Positions 50,763 through 58,907 are shown, counted from the stretch's first letter. The stretch is 64,000 nucleotides of DNA from Leeia speluncae (GCF_020564625.1 NZ_JAJBZT010000006.1:62001-126000); one strand, 5' to 3'. Made by a program: numbers and translations. The notes: generated by a model from the sequence alone, not told the origin.

Positions 50763-51104
50763 CTAAAGATATTGAATGATAGCAATTATCTTTTTTTGTG
50801 TGTCAAAAATGAAAGCTAGTGTCGTCTCATAAGTTATATTTTTTGCGATCAACATAGCCTCTTCTGGAGAGTCAAATATCATTGCATTTGTGGGAGACTG
50901 GCTGAATCCTACGCGGATTTTGTAGCTATCATCATGATAAGTGGCTATGTATTCATTTGTATCAATTGAATAAATGGCTATACCAAGATATTGTATTTCA
51001 TCAGACAAATGATGTGAGACTCTGACATTCGCAATCGCACTAGCATATTGGTCGTTTGCTTGTCGTGCTCTTGTATCGTTAGTGTGTGTATTTCTAGCAG
51101 ACAT
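50763..51104 (-). CDS. Hypothetical protein
   Basis: 113 residues from the ATG at 51104, which has ggagg six bases upstream; a longer frame to 51227 has no site. Beta-rich (LGIAIYSIDTNEYIATYHDDSYKI; TLAFIFDTQKKIIAII). No known family recognised. Downstream end of the leftward gene series. Confidence 0.6.
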   Translation of the reverse strand: MSARNTHTNDTRARQANDQYASAIANVRVSHHLSDEIQYLGIAIYSIDTNEYIATYHDDSYKIRVGFSQSPTNAMIFDSPEEAMLIAKNITYETTLAFIFDTQKKIIAIIQYL

Positions 51105-51364
51105 CATTTGCCTCCAGATTACAGAAATATAACTTATTGATCTTTTATAGCATGTTATTTCAATAAGGAGCAAGTGCACTAAACTGAAATTGCTGTAATT
51201 TTTTAGTTCCTTTTCTTTTCTAGCCAACCCAAGAGTGTTAGTTTTCCGCTAGGGATCAATGAAATAAAAAAAATTGGGGCAGAGCGGTTTTTTTTATATG
51301 TAAAATGCTTGTGGTTACATTGTTGTATAGCTATATGCGCATACACAGTCGTAAATGTTCTGAT

Positions 51365-51601
51365 TTATCTCTTTCGTAAGGTTTTTGGTCTAAAATCCTC
51401 TAACTGTTGAGTTTCTAATTCATAGACAATTGGTAAAAGTAGCCTAAGTGGATCAGGTAAGCGACGATTACTCTCATATCTAGATCCTTGAGACTGTTCT
51501 ATTCCTACAGGCCCCCAAAACTCGTCTTGGCGTAGTCCAAGACTCTTTCTTAGGGCTGCTGTGTCAAAATCTTTGGGCAGGATGTGAGTAATCTTTTTCA
51601 T
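51365..51601 (-). CDS. XRE-type HTH regulator
   Basis: 78 residues. HTH reading LRKSLGLRQDEFWGPVGIEQ with a following YESNRRLPDPLRLLL helix, close to the DNA-binding part of NadS/HigA-like repressors. No toxin partner is visible next to it. Member of the leftward early series. ATG with no strong site. Confidence 0.78.
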   Translation of the reverse strand: MKKITHILPKDFDTAALRKSLGLRQDEFWGPVGIEQSQGSRYESNRRLPDPLRLLLPIVYELETQQLEDFRPKTLRKR

Positions 51602-51639
51602 AGGCCGGTAATAGCTGGACAGATTTTTAGATTTTAATA

Positions 51640-52260
51640 TTATCTGAAGAGTGAGTGTAAAAGATTGCTAGGCGTCAATTTCTTCAGTTCTGCTAGTAGC
51701 TTCTGAAGGTGTTTTGTCTGGTCGATGGCATCGCCTAAAGCTGTATGTGCAATGTTTGTTTTTGTATGTGTTACATGCGGTAGTAGCTTGATCATCGTGC
51801 GAAGGTCGCGTTGCTTCCAGTAGTCCCACATGAGACTCGTGTCAGACCCAAATGCTTGGGCCGCTGCTTTGATAATAGGAAAGTCAAAGTCAGATCCTTT
51901 AGACCATACTTCGTCTGCAGACTGGCAGAATTCAAATAGCTTTTCAAAAGCCTCTTTGCCTGCTGTTACATGTTCTGGTTCCCAAACAAGCCTAAATGTT
52001 TCTGCCGCTTGGGTATGCCACCATGCTTGGGTGTTTGCATCGCAGGTTAGGCCAACGCTACTAGATTCGTCATAGCTGATCGCAAGTTCTAATGTTTCAG
52101 AAATTTTTCCGTTTTGATCAAAGAGGACAGCAGCCATTGTTAGCACGATACAGCCAGGGGCTTTACCTGCTGTTTCAATATCAATCATGGCTTTTGTAAG
52201 TTTTTTTAATGGTTTGAAGGTCGGGAAGATGAACTTCCATAAAGGTAAAAGGTTAAGCAT
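51640..52260 (-). CDS. DEDD-type 3'-5' exonuclease (phage exoribonuclease-like)
   Basis: 206 residues. Catalytic acidic residues in MIDIETAGKAPGCIVLTMAA, SKGSDFDFPIIKAAA and HTALGDAIDQ match the DEDD exonuclease superfamily seen in phages. The first 24 residues before MIDIET are atypical, so translation could begin at the internal ATG (52188). Spaced 2 bp from the upstream gene. Probably acts on DNA or RNA in early infection. Confidence 0.85.
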   Translation of the reverse strand: MLNLLPLWKFIFPTFKPLKKLTKAMIDIETAGKAPGCIVLTMAAVLFDQNGKISETLELAISYDESSSVGLTCDANTQAWWHTQAAETFRLVWEPEHVTAGKEAFEKLFEFCQSADEVWSKGSDFDFPIIKAAAQAFGSDTSLMWDYWKQRDLRTMIKLLPHVTHTKTNIAHTALGDAIDQTKHLQKLLAELKKLTPSNLLHSLFR

Positions 52261-52262
52261 TG

Positions 52263-52694
52263 CTATTCGCTCTCAAGGTAAAAATGTTTGTTAATGGCGT
52301 AGGCGGTTTGTCGTTGCTGGGCGATGCGAGCGAATAGATGTATATCTTGCTGGCTATAAATGTGCCTAAGTCGCCGCTGAACCTTTTCGCCTTCATTTAC
52401 CATCTGTCTAGTCATTGGCTTGTCGTCTTGGAGGCATAGGTAAATCTCAAATAGGGGCTTTAGATCAATGCTATCGCCGGTTTCTTTAAGAATGAATTCC
52501 CATGTATCTATCCAGCCAAGAAGAGGGGGCCGCAAATCAGAATAGATACCTTCGACTCTCTTTATGACTGGTATGTCGCCAATCGTGTCTATCTCACCAG
52601 TTCTTAATTGGGCAAATAAGCGATCCATTATTGAAAACGCTGCTTTAACTTGTTGGGTTGTAGGATTTTGCCGAGGTGGTTTTCTCATTAGCAT
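52263..52694 (-). CDS. Hypothetical phage early protein
   Basis: 143 residues, helical, no family recognised (IMDRLFAQLRTGEIDTIGDI; RRLRHIYSQQDIHLFARIAQ). Tightly packed between a 30-residue membrane peptide gene and the exonuclease gene, so co-translated. Confidence 0.68.
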   Translation of the reverse strand: MLMRKPPRQNPTTQQVKAAFSIMDRLFAQLRTGEIDTIGDIPVIKRVEGIYSDLRPPLLGWIDTWEFILKETGDSIDLKPLFEIYLCLQDDKPMTRQMVNEGEKVQRRLRHIYSQQDIHLFARIAQQRQTAYAINKHFYLESE

Positions 52695-52696
52695 GA

Positions 52697-52789
52697 TTAA
52701 ACCCTATGAAAAGTATCTAATGCCTGGGCGGTGATAAACATCATTAGCATGACGCTAGCTAGTGCCAGAGTGATTAGCTTTTGCTTCAT
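52697..52789 (-). CDS. Small membrane or secreted peptide (30 aa)
   Basis: Translates as a Lys-start hydrophobic peptide (MKQKLITLALASVMLMMFIT then AQALDTFHRV), resembling a signal peptide with a short tail. Its ATG overlaps the previous stop (TCATGA) and its stop is 3 bp before the next start, which argues for genuine coupled translation. Function unknown. Confidence 0.55.
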   Translation of the reverse strand: MKQKLITLALASVMLMMFITAQALDTFHRV

Positions 52790-52947
52790 GATTTAAACAC
52801 TACAGGCAGAGGGCGAAAGCCAGAAACAATAAAGTCAGCAATAATGGCTTGGCCGGTTTTTAGATTGTGTTGGAGGATACCGCCTGCAGCAGCTGCTTCG
52901 TCTTGAAGTTCTGGAAGGCTTTTATTCAGATCTGGAAATTTGACCAT
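52786..52947 (-). CDS. Small hypothetical phage protein (53 aa)
   Basis: 53 residues (MVKFPDLNKSLPELQDEAAA ... FRPLPVVFKS). Good ribosome site ggag seven bases before the ATG. First of a set of overlapping small genes. No family recognised. Confidence 0.65.
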   Translation of the reverse strand: MVKFPDLNKSLPELQDEAAAAGGILQHNLKTGQAIIADFIVSGFRPLPVVFKS

Positions 52948-53160
52948 GATGTAACTCCGAAAAAATACCTGGCACTAGGCCGGGCGATAATTGTCCACAA
53001 GCTGGACAGAGGAGAGAGGCGGTAAATATTGCTGCTGATTGCTGCAAGTAATGAATTGGGGCTGGGTTGCCAGTCCTTGCCCAGCGGCAAGTGGTTTGCT
53101 CCTAACTCAATAGGTACGGGCTGTTTTGCGCCGCCGCGCCGGCGTCTGGCTGGCAAGAGA

Positions 53161-53192
53161 TAACCGGCTTTGCTGCTAGCGTTTTCCGGTTA
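53161..53192. promoter_or_regulatory. Inverted repeat taaccgg / ccggtta
   Basis: taaccgg (53161-53167) and ccggtta (53186-53192) flank 18 bp. The arms share the TAACCG/CGGTTA half-sites of the phage repressor operators, but with a wide spacing. May instead be an RNA hairpin in the leftward transcript. Confidence 0.4.
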
Positions 53193-53229
53193 TATAAATG
53201 TGGTGACTGGTATGCCAGTAGCGCGTTAC

Positions 53230-53436
53230 TTAAAAAAGAGCAATGCGTTTTTCTAAAACAGCAAGGTATCTACTCATCCACTCAGCTTGTTCTGTCATGA
53301 GAAGTCTATTTTTCAAACTAAGTTCTAAAACATCTTTGCTAGCAAGGAATTCGTTTAGCTTTGATAGCTTTTCTTGTAGTTCGTTTTTCTCTTCTACTAC
53401 GCGTTGTTGGTGGTTTTCTAAAGTGACATCTGGCAT
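53230..53436 (-). CDS. Acb2/Tad1-hairpin-like (crAss001_48-related) small phage protein
   Basis: 68 residues, two-helix hairpin: HQQRVVEEKNELQEKLSKLN, then LLMTEQAEWMSRYLAVLEKR. The QQRVxxEKxELxxKxxKLxxF...YxxxLxxRI.F pattern is that of the phage family that includes Acb2-type proteins, which bind cyclic nucleotides and block CBASS or Thoeris signalling. ggagg-like cctccgg site precedes the ATG on the coding strand. Member of the leftward early operon. Anti-defence activity is inferred from family only. Confidence 0.72.
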   Translation of the reverse strand: MPDVTLENHQQRVVEEKNELQEKLSKLNEFLASKDVLELSLKNRLLMTEQAEWMSRYLAVLEKRIALF

Positions 53437-53555
53437 ATAGCCTCCGGTTGTTTAGTGGTTTGTGCCTGATTTACCGCATTTTGGGATTTTCGTTCTTTAC
53501 CCTATCAGGTCGGCGGTGCAGGATTTCACCCAATGAAACGTCATTACCGTTCGCT

Positions 53556-53672
53556 TCATTCTTCTGGCGGCTCTTCTAAATTCAACTTACCGCTAAGTCG
53601 TTTTCTCACATAAACATGAACCGCCAGAAGGATGAACTCTCTTCCTATACGCTGAGAGTCGTGGCGCTGCAT
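53556..53672 (-). CDS. Possible small protein (38 aa), first gene of leftward operon
   Basis: Reads MQRHDSQRIGREFILLAVHV and VRKRLSGKLNLEEPPEE. Amphipathic, basic then acidic. No clear ribosome site, so confidence is low; leaderless or re-initiated translation is possible. It spans a 10-bp inverted repeat (cttctggcgg 53561-53570, ccgccagaag 53621-53630). Confidence 0.35.
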   Translation of the reverse strand: MQRHDSQRIGREFILLAVHVYVRKRLSGKLNLEEPPEE

Positions 53673-53844
53673 CGTGTGTGACTGGTCAAAGCTGGTTAAT
53701 CTCTGAATGGGCTTAGGTTAGGACGCGCCGCCTAAGCTCCCCGCATCTCAGTCAGTGACACGAAGTTCTATTCACTAGCTTTTGCTTCTACCGCTAGTGG
53801 AGTCGGGTAGGCAGCTATTGGCAAGTGCCTTTGCTGCTGTTTAT

Positions 53845-53927
53845 CGGTTAAGTTATTAAAGATCAGAACCGTTTGGTTAAGTTAATAATAACCATACGGT
53901 TAATATTTTGCAATATTCGAACGGTTA
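53845..53927. promoter_or_regulatory. OL-like operator cluster (leftward early promoter)
   Basis: Contains half-site cggtta (53845-53850), gaaccgtttggtta (53866-53879), taaccatacggtta (53889-53902) and aacggtta (53920-53927). These match variants of TAACCG-N2-CGGTTA found at the repressor-cro promoter region 2.7 kb away. Their location just upstream of the leftward gene series suggests the phage PL/OL. AT-rich sequence between them could hold the -10/-35 boxes. Confidence 0.65.
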
Positions 53928-54187
53928 TTTTTTTTGGTGATGTGTTGCATTCGTGAGGAAAATACAATTGATTGCATGTGGTATGGGGGAATGACTTTCG
54001 GAATGGATGTTTAGTTACGTGACTTGACGCTGAGGGCTGGTGAGGGTGTTGTGGGTGATCGTTGAGTGATGCGCCGTTAGTTTTAGCGAGATTAGAGGTG
54101 GTTTGTTTGACGAGCGGCAGTGCATTGCTCATATCGAGAACGATATGAGGATGGGGAAGTGCTAAGTTGATCTGTGATTAGCTAAAG

Positions 54188-54211
54188 AAAAACCCGCCGA
54201 AGCGGGTTTTG
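54188..54211. terminator. Terminator of repressor-HipA-DUF3037 transcript
   Basis: aaaaacccgc / gcgggttttg stem with a short loop directly after the DUF3037 stop on the minus strand. It separates the immunity-region transcript from the leftward early operon. Confidence 0.85.
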
Positions 54212-55021
54212 TTATGAGGTAGCAAAATTCTGAATCTCGGCCTGTTGATTGGCAAGCAAAAATGTGATGCCGCAATCAAGTAGTTCATCACGAATTTCGT
54301 TGAATGCAGTGATACATTTTTCAGAGTTTGCAGGTTTTTCTGCTGCAAATAGCACCTGATCAGGTAGTGCTGAAAACCTTTTTAAGCGCCTAACTTTGGT
54401 TGTCCATTTGTCACCGTGCTCATAAATTTTGCTCGGTTCTGGATGCCCTAGATAGATAGGTTTAATCAGCTTAACTAAATGACCATCCTCATCATGTAAA
54501 GCTAATGGGAAATTAACCTTAAACTCATCAGGTCCAATCGATTCGCTTCTAAAAGGTCTCGGTAACGCTAGTGCCTTAATCATTGCAGAGACTCTGCGCT
54601 CCAGCTGTTCTGTATGTTGCTCTTTTTGTATGAAGCTTCTCATAACATAGTAAGAGTATAATTCCCGCAGAGCCTTTTTTGGGTCATTGGTTAGTAAAAC
54701 ACGAGACTCACTGAACTGTAGAATGGTTTCTTTGGCTAGCGTAATGTGGTCAAATAGGTTTCTGACTACATCTGGATTTTCATACTCTTGCTGAGTGTAA
54801 TTTTGTAGTTCCGCTTTAAATCTCTTGACTGAACTTAGATAGCTGTCTTTCCCCAGTTCATGGAAAAAGTCAGTAATCCGTGCATAGCGCCTATCATCAA
54901 TTTGGAAGTCTATATATCCAGTTTTAGGGCAGGCTAATAGAATGCCTATGTTCGCAAATTCGCCTGTTTCAGGATAGGGCATAAACCGGATTATGGAATA
55001 GCGACATGCAAAATTCATCAT
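54212..55021 (-). CDS. DUF3037 protein paired with HipA-like kinase
   Basis: About 269 residues. N-terminal MNFACRYSIIRFMPYPETGEFANIGILLACPKTGYIDF (split here only by name) is the DUF3037 signature region: RYSIIRFMPYPETGEFANIG. The rest is helical, with a C-terminal ALPDQVLFAAEKPANSE segment. Its start overlaps the kinase stop by 4 bp (ATGATGA, with ggagg upstream), so the two are made together. DUF3037 proteins are commonly encoded beside HipA-like kinases, where they may be antitoxin, partner or substrate. Function unproven. Confidence 0.83.
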   Translation of the reverse strand: MMNFACRYSIIRFMPYPETGEFANIGILLACPKTGYIDFQIDDRRYARITDFFHELGKDSYLSSVKRFKAELQNYTQQEYENPDVVRNLFDHITLAKETILQFSESRVLLTNDPKKALRELYSYYVMRSFIQKEQHTEQLERRVSAMIKALALPRPFRSESIGPDEFKVNFPLALHDEDGHLVKLIKPIYLGHPEPSKIYEHGDKWTTKVRRLKRFSALPDQVLFAAEKPANSEKCITAFNEIRDELLDCGITFLLANQQAEIQNFATS

Positions 55022-55740
55022 TCCATCCTCCAAAATTCGTTACCAATAGCCCGTTCAAGGGTGTTTCTACAAGCATCAATGCTAAAAGAGCAAGCAATGT
55101 CTTGTTCTAAATTGTCCCAAGCCCACTCGGGAGGTAAATTATTACATGCCTGATCTAGAACATCTAGCGCGGCGGCGCATTTTTCTCGATAGTGTTCCAT
55201 TGTTACTAAATCACCACGTAGCAAAGGCCATTCGTCTCGGAAAACGTGTGTGGCAACAAAGTCAGGGGCTGAAAATTCCTCATCAAATGCACTGTTGTGG
55301 TCAATCACTACGAGCTCATCACTGCTTTCACTCCAGAGAAGATTTGGATTTTGGTCTGATCTATCAGCGTTTTTAATCCACCAATCAAAAACGAGAATGT
55401 CTACTCTGGTTTGCTGGCCTACTTTTGAAATATCGTTGGTGCCAAACCATCTTGGAAGTGGTGCGCCTCTAGAACCGAAGGCTGGTCCATAGCCAATAAC
55501 CTTTTTGTCATGCGGTAGTTCTTCCCATAGCAACTCGCTGATCTCTACAACTTTGAATGGGGGGATTGGCAGACCAAATGCTGTTCCGATATGTGCACAT
55601 ATCCATTCTGCGATTTGAGACCGGCGAGTAGAGTTTAGACCTTTCACATAGTAAATATGGCCATCTTCCCCTTTGCAAACATGTGGGCCTGACATCCCTT
55701 GCTGTGCTTGTCTTTGAATTTCTAAAATCTGGATCGTCAT
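55018..55740 (-). CDS. HipA-like (HipA_2) Ser/Thr kinase
   Basis: 240 residues, shorter than classic HipA (~440). Nucleotide-binding VKGLNSTRRSQIAEWICAHIG, catalytic loop NADRSDQNPNLLW and metal-binding VVIDHNSAFD are present, so it is likely an active kinase. No HipB-type antitoxin is adjacent; the overlapping partner is DUF3037. It lies 59 bp downstream of the S24 repressor on the same strand, inside the region bounded by the operators, so it is expected to be expressed in the lysogen. Confidence 0.86.
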   Translation of the reverse strand: MTIQILEIQRQAQQGMSGPHVCKGEDGHIYYVKGLNSTRRSQIAEWICAHIGTAFGLPIPPFKVVEISELLWEELPHDKKVIGYGPAFGSRGAPLPRWFGTNDISKVGQQTRVDILVFDWWIKNADRSDQNPNLLWSESSDELVVIDHNSAFDEEFSAPDFVATHVFRDEWPLLRGDLVTMEHYREKCAAALDVLDQACNNLPPEWAWDNLEQDIACSFSIDACRNTLERAIGNEFWRME

Positions 55741-55799
55741 CGCCTATTTATCTGATTGTTTGTTGACGAACTGTTGCCATTGTAAATACTTTGGGCGTG

Positions 55800-56591
55800 C
55801 TAAAAGAACTTCAGGGCGGGGCGCATCAATTTCACTTGACCAAGAATCTCAACATCTTGCCAGCCCTCAGACTTATTCAATACCCGGTCGAATGGGTGGA
55901 AGTCTGGATTCAAAGAGCGTAGTTGAATTGTGAACTGATCTTGGAAAACCTGCTTCACAAGCAACTCATCACCAATTCTGACGACATAGAATTTACCACT
56001 GATAATTTTGGTCTTTGACCTATCGAAGCCAATTAAAGAGCCATCAGGCATGCTGTTCTGATGACCAGGTAGAGTCATCGAAGGCCCCTCTACATAAATC
56101 ACATAAGTAGTCTCTGGATTGATGCCTTGGGCTATCAGCTCTGCTTTACTGATCTCAAATGGGTCTTCTTCTTTTATATCGTAGTTGACTTGTCCTGTGC
56201 CTGCTGATGCGCCAATAGTGAACTGGCGAAGGTAATAGAAGCCGGATTTGCTTGAGCTGGAGTCAACACGAATGCCAATCGGCTTTATTTTTGTTTCGAG
56301 TGCCGGTGATAAGTATGGTGCTGACTCTTCTGCTACACCAAAGGTTATTTCTGGCTGGTCGCTGTCGGTTTGCCTCTGATCAAGCCATCCGTTAGGTAGC
56401 CCTGCTGCTGACTCAATAGCTCTTGCAGAATGCTCGGTGATGTTTCTTCCATCTTTAGTTGTGCTTGATAACCACCTGCTAATAATTGGCGGTTTGATAT
56501 CCATCTTTTCAGCAAGTTGTACCTGCCGACCATCAAATTTTGTCTGGATAAGATGGGCAAGATTTTCCTTGCGGATGCTGTAAATGTCCAT
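55800..56591 (-). CDS. S24-family phage repressor (CI-like)
   Basis: About 263 residues. N-terminal HTH (VQLAEKMDIKPPIISRWLSS) and C-terminal S24/LexA peptidase with Ser in YVEGPSMTLPG and Lys in ELLVKQVFQD, so RecA-triggered self-cleavage is expected. ATG at 56591 preferred; a TTG at 56603 would add four residues. Divergent from a Cro-like gene over an operator cluster. Should hold the lysogenic state by binding the TAACCG-N2-CGGTTA sites. Confidence 0.93.
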   Translation of the reverse strand: MDIYSIRKENLAHLIQTKFDGRQVQLAEKMDIKPPIISRWLSSTTKDGRNITEHSARAIESAAGLPNGWLDQRQTDSDQPEITFGVAEESAPYLSPALETKIKPIGIRVDSSSSKSGFYYLRQFTIGASAGTGQVNYDIKEEDPFEISKAELIAQGINPETTYVIYVEGPSMTLPGHQNSMPDGSLIGFDRSKTKIISGKFYVVRIGDELLVKQVFQDQFTIQLRSLNPDFHPFDRVLNKSEGWQDVEILGQVKLMRPALKFF

Positions 56592-56626
56592 TTGGTTATT
56601 CAATCATGCCTGCGTACGCGAATAAA

Positions 56627-56676
56627 TCCCCAAGCGGTTATTGATAAAAAATAACCGCTCGGTTAATGTGTGGTTA
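56627..56676. promoter_or_regulatory. OR-like operator cluster between repressor and cro
   Basis: Perfect taaccgctcggtta (56652-56665) plus half-sites gcggtta (56634-56640) and tggtta (56671-56676). agcggttatt (56633-56642) and aataaccgct (56650-56659) also form a 10-bp inverted repeat. The perfect site ends 10 bp before the cro ATG, so repressor binding would block rightward transcription. Confidence 0.75.
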
Positions 56677-56894
56677 TGAAATTAAGAGAACTTTGGTTAA
56701 GCCTATCTGAAGATGACCGTAAAGCTCTGGCTGTTAAGTGCCGGACTACTTACGCGCATCTTAGAAATGTTGTCTACGGGAAGAGTTGCTCCGCAAAGTT
56801 GGCCGTCGATCTGGAACGTGAATCGGACGGTCGATTGAAAGTTGAGCAGCTCTGTCCTGGTGTTGACTGGGCATATTTGCGAAAAGCCTCTTAA
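56676..56894 (+). CDS. Cro/YdaS-like repressor
   Basis: 72 residues. HTH LWLSLSEDDRKALAVKCRTTYAHLRNVVYGKS in the YdaS/Cro style. The ATG at 56676 sits almost on the operator and without a ribosome site, so the message may be leaderless. Opposes the S24 repressor in the lysis-lysogeny switch. A weak stem-loop (56953-56967, ggacg / cgtcc plus T run) follows. Confidence 0.85.
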   Translation: MKLRELWLSLSEDDRKALAVKCRTTYAHLRNVVYGKSCSAKLAVDLERESDGRLKVEQLCPGVDWAYLRKAS

Positions 56895-56985
56895 TCAATA
56901 GTTGCCATACATCGCTCTGGGGAGAGTGATTTCAGTATGGCCGATGGATTCAGGACGGTAAACGTCCGTTTTTATTCGGGGGTTT

Positions 56986-57210
56986 TCATTCCCCTGATAT
57001 TGAAGGCAGCCAATCACCTTCCAGTAATGCTTTTGTTTCTTGAGCCATGTCTGTGTTGTCGGCCAATAGCTTTGTTAACTGTGTGCTTAATTCATTGATT
57101 GTTTCTGGATGTGTCTTTTTTAGTGAGTCAATCAACAGACCAATTAACACCATATTGGCGCTAGCTGTGGTGGCGGTTGATTTTAGTAATTCGTATTCCT
57201 GATCGTTCAT
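56986..57210 (-). CDS. Hypothetical protein antisense to the rightward operon
   Basis: 74 residues, helical (NDQEYELLKSTATTASANMV; LLIDSLKKTHPETINELSTQ). gagga-type site seven bases before the ATG. Lies on the minus strand between cro and cII. No family recognised. Confidence 0.6.
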   Translation of the reverse strand: MNDQEYELLKSTATTASANMVLIGLLIDSLKKTHPETINELSTQLTKLLADNTDMAQETKALLEGDWLPSISGE

Positions 57211-57290
57211 TGCGGTGTCCTCATTGGGAATAGTTGAAGTTTAGACGTTGTACGAAATTTTGTTACGTGTGCTTAAAGGTGGGGTTAACA

Positions 57291-57746
57291 ATGATCAAAG
57301 ATTGTCGATTGCAGTTAGAGGCGATTAGCCAAATGGTTTGTAAGTCCTCTCCTGGTGGGATCTCACAAATTTCTCGTGCAATTGGTGCTGGTGAGCGCGT
57401 GTTAGGGATGAAGCTTAACCCAAATTGCGATCACCACGTCCTGACATTGGGAGAGGCGGCGGCTATCACCGCTTACACCCAAAACCCACAAATTGTAGAC
57501 GCAATGGCTGCGCTTTGCGATCGAACTACGCTTCCTGTTTCTACTGATCAATGTTTGGTTGCTGCTAGTGGCACTTTAGAGCGGTTAACAAAAGAGTTCT
57601 CTGATTGTGTGCCAGGGATGATCCAGTTGCATAAATCTACCGGTCTTGGTCGTGAAAAGGCGGTGACATTACAGCGTGAATTAATGGAGTTGGCACAGCT
57701 AGCCGTTTACGTGGCTAGAGAAATTGGCAGCGAGTATGGCGGCTGA
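57291..57746 (+). CDS. Phage regulatory CII-type protein
   Basis: 151 residues from the ATG at 57291 (aaggtgggg site upstream); the open frame extends to 57234 but without a good start. Matches the phage CII_2 family plan: LQLEAISQMVCKSSPGGISQ, then AIGAGERVLGMKLNP...HVLTLGEAAAI. Expected to activate lysogeny promoters. Overlaps the next gene by 11 bp. Confidence 0.85.
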   Translation: MIKDCRLQLEAISQMVCKSSPGGISQISRAIGAGERVLGMKLNPNCDHHVLTLGEAAAITAYTQNPQIVDAMAALCDRTTLPVSTDQCLVAASGTLERLTKEFSDCVPGMIQLHKSTGLGREKAVTLQRELMELAQLAVYVAREIGSEYGG

Positions 57747-57921
57747 TGACCACTACTACCGCCGCCAGCGAATGCGCTGGGCGGGTAGAACGGCTAAGCG
57801 TTTACATGGAAAAGATGGATCGGCAAAAACTTGTTTGGATGCAATTAAAGATTTATTGCTGGCAACCAAGCGTCTTCAAGAGGCGATCGAAAAAGAGCGA
57901 AGGGAAAAAGTAAATGAATGA
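57736..57921 (+). CDS. Small basic phage protein
   Basis: 61 residues from the ATG at 57736, rich in Arg/Lys (YYRRQRMRWAGRTAKRLHGK). Overlaps cII upstream and the primase gene downstream (ATGA), so likely coupled. Function not recognised. Confidence 0.65.
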   Translation: MAADDHYYRRQRMRWAGRTAKRLHGKDGSAKTCLDAIKDLLLATKRLQEAIEKERREKVNE

Positions 57922-58906
57922 ACTGGCAATTGCTAGTCAATTTGAGGCGAGAGGGTGTCCAGCTCCTTCCTTGCCTCTTCGCTTCGGTCGCAAAGTGACG
58001 TTCGGGCCAAAGAAAAAAGCATGGTACCGCTTGCGTGAATTTATCAGTGCGACTGGTGAGCGAATTATTCATGGTTGGGGTGGATATAAAGCTGCATGGT
58101 GGCCTATTGAGCCAGATTCAGAAAAGCTTTCTGAAGATGATTTGAACCGCTTTCGCCAAGAGCGTGAAGCGATCGAGAAGGCGGAAAGAGAGAGGGCAGT
58201 ACGAGATGCGTTGGCAGCGGCCTCTCGTGCTGAGAATCAATTTCGTAGAGCTGAAACGGGGACTGCATCCCAGCATCCTTATGTGATTGAAAAGCAAATT
58301 AAGCCTGCTGCAGTAAGAGTGATTACGGATGACTCGCAAAAAGGTTGGTTGATTATTCCTCTTCGTCGGTTTGGCAGTTTGCGTTTGGTTGGCTCACAGA
58401 AAATCAGCCCTGAAGCTGGGTTTGAGAAGTTATATAACAAAGGGATGGCAAAGCAGGGTAGCTGCGTGGTGATTGGTTCTAGTTTGTTGCAGGGGACTAC
58501 GCCAGATCTGATCGCTGTCTGTGAAGGTTGGGCAACTGGTTGCTCTTTGGCTGAGGCAATGGATTGGTCTGTGCCTGTCGTTGTAGCGATGGACGCGGCC
58601 AATTTGTTGGCAGTTGCGCGGGATATTAGAGCTGTATTTCCGAACGTACCAGTGCTCTTTGGCGCTGATGATGATTATTTAACTGACCATGATGGTGCGT
58701 TGTCAGCGCGTTTTGCTGCGTCAAAGATTGGTAAGGCGTACACCTTTATGCCTAAGTTTTCTGTGCCTCGTGCGGCGGCTAAAGAAGGTGATGTATTGCC
58801 AAGGCTGACGGATTTTAATGATTTGCATGTAGCTGAAGGAATCGAAACGGTGAGATCGCAGTGTCGTGATGCTATTCGATTTATTCATAACTTATTTAGG
58901 AAGTGA
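57914..58906 (+). CDS. Toprim-domain primase-like replication protein
   Basis: 330 residues. N-terminal part holds a basic segment, a charged coiled coil (FRQEREAIEKAERERAVRDA) and a P4-alpha/TraC-like primase region; toprim core LIAVCEGWATG (Glu) and VLFGADDDYLTDHDG (DxD) are intact. No helicase domain follows, so it depends on other helicases. First large gene of the replication block. Confidence 0.85.
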   Translation: MNELAIASQFEARGCPAPSLPLRFGRKVTFGPKKKAWYRLREFISATGERIIHGWGGYKAAWWPIEPDSEKLSEDDLNRFRQEREAIEKAERERAVRDALAAASRAENQFRRAETGTASQHPYVIEKQIKPAAVRVITDDSQKGWLIIPLRRFGSLRLVGSQKISPEAGFEKLYNKGMAKQGSCVVIGSSLLQGTTPDLIAVCEGWATGCSLAEAMDWSVPVVVAMDAANLLAVARDIRAVFPNVPVLFGADDDYLTDHDGALSARFAASKIGKAYTFMPKFSVPRAAAKEGDVLPRLTDFNDLHVAEGIETVRSQCRDAIRFIHNLFRK

Positions 58907-58907
58907 T

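Noticed and set aside
52926-53156. Minus-strand 76-residue reading frame rich in Arg then Ser/Leu
   Set aside because: It overlaps the better-supported 53-aa gene, has no ribosome site, and its composition follows a GC-rich hairpin region. It could be an ash-like phage frame but I cannot support it.
53863-54132. Minus-strand 89-residue frame across the OL-like cluster
   Set aside because: Its C-terminal half is made of the operator repeats and AT-rich sequence, with no ribosome site or family signal.
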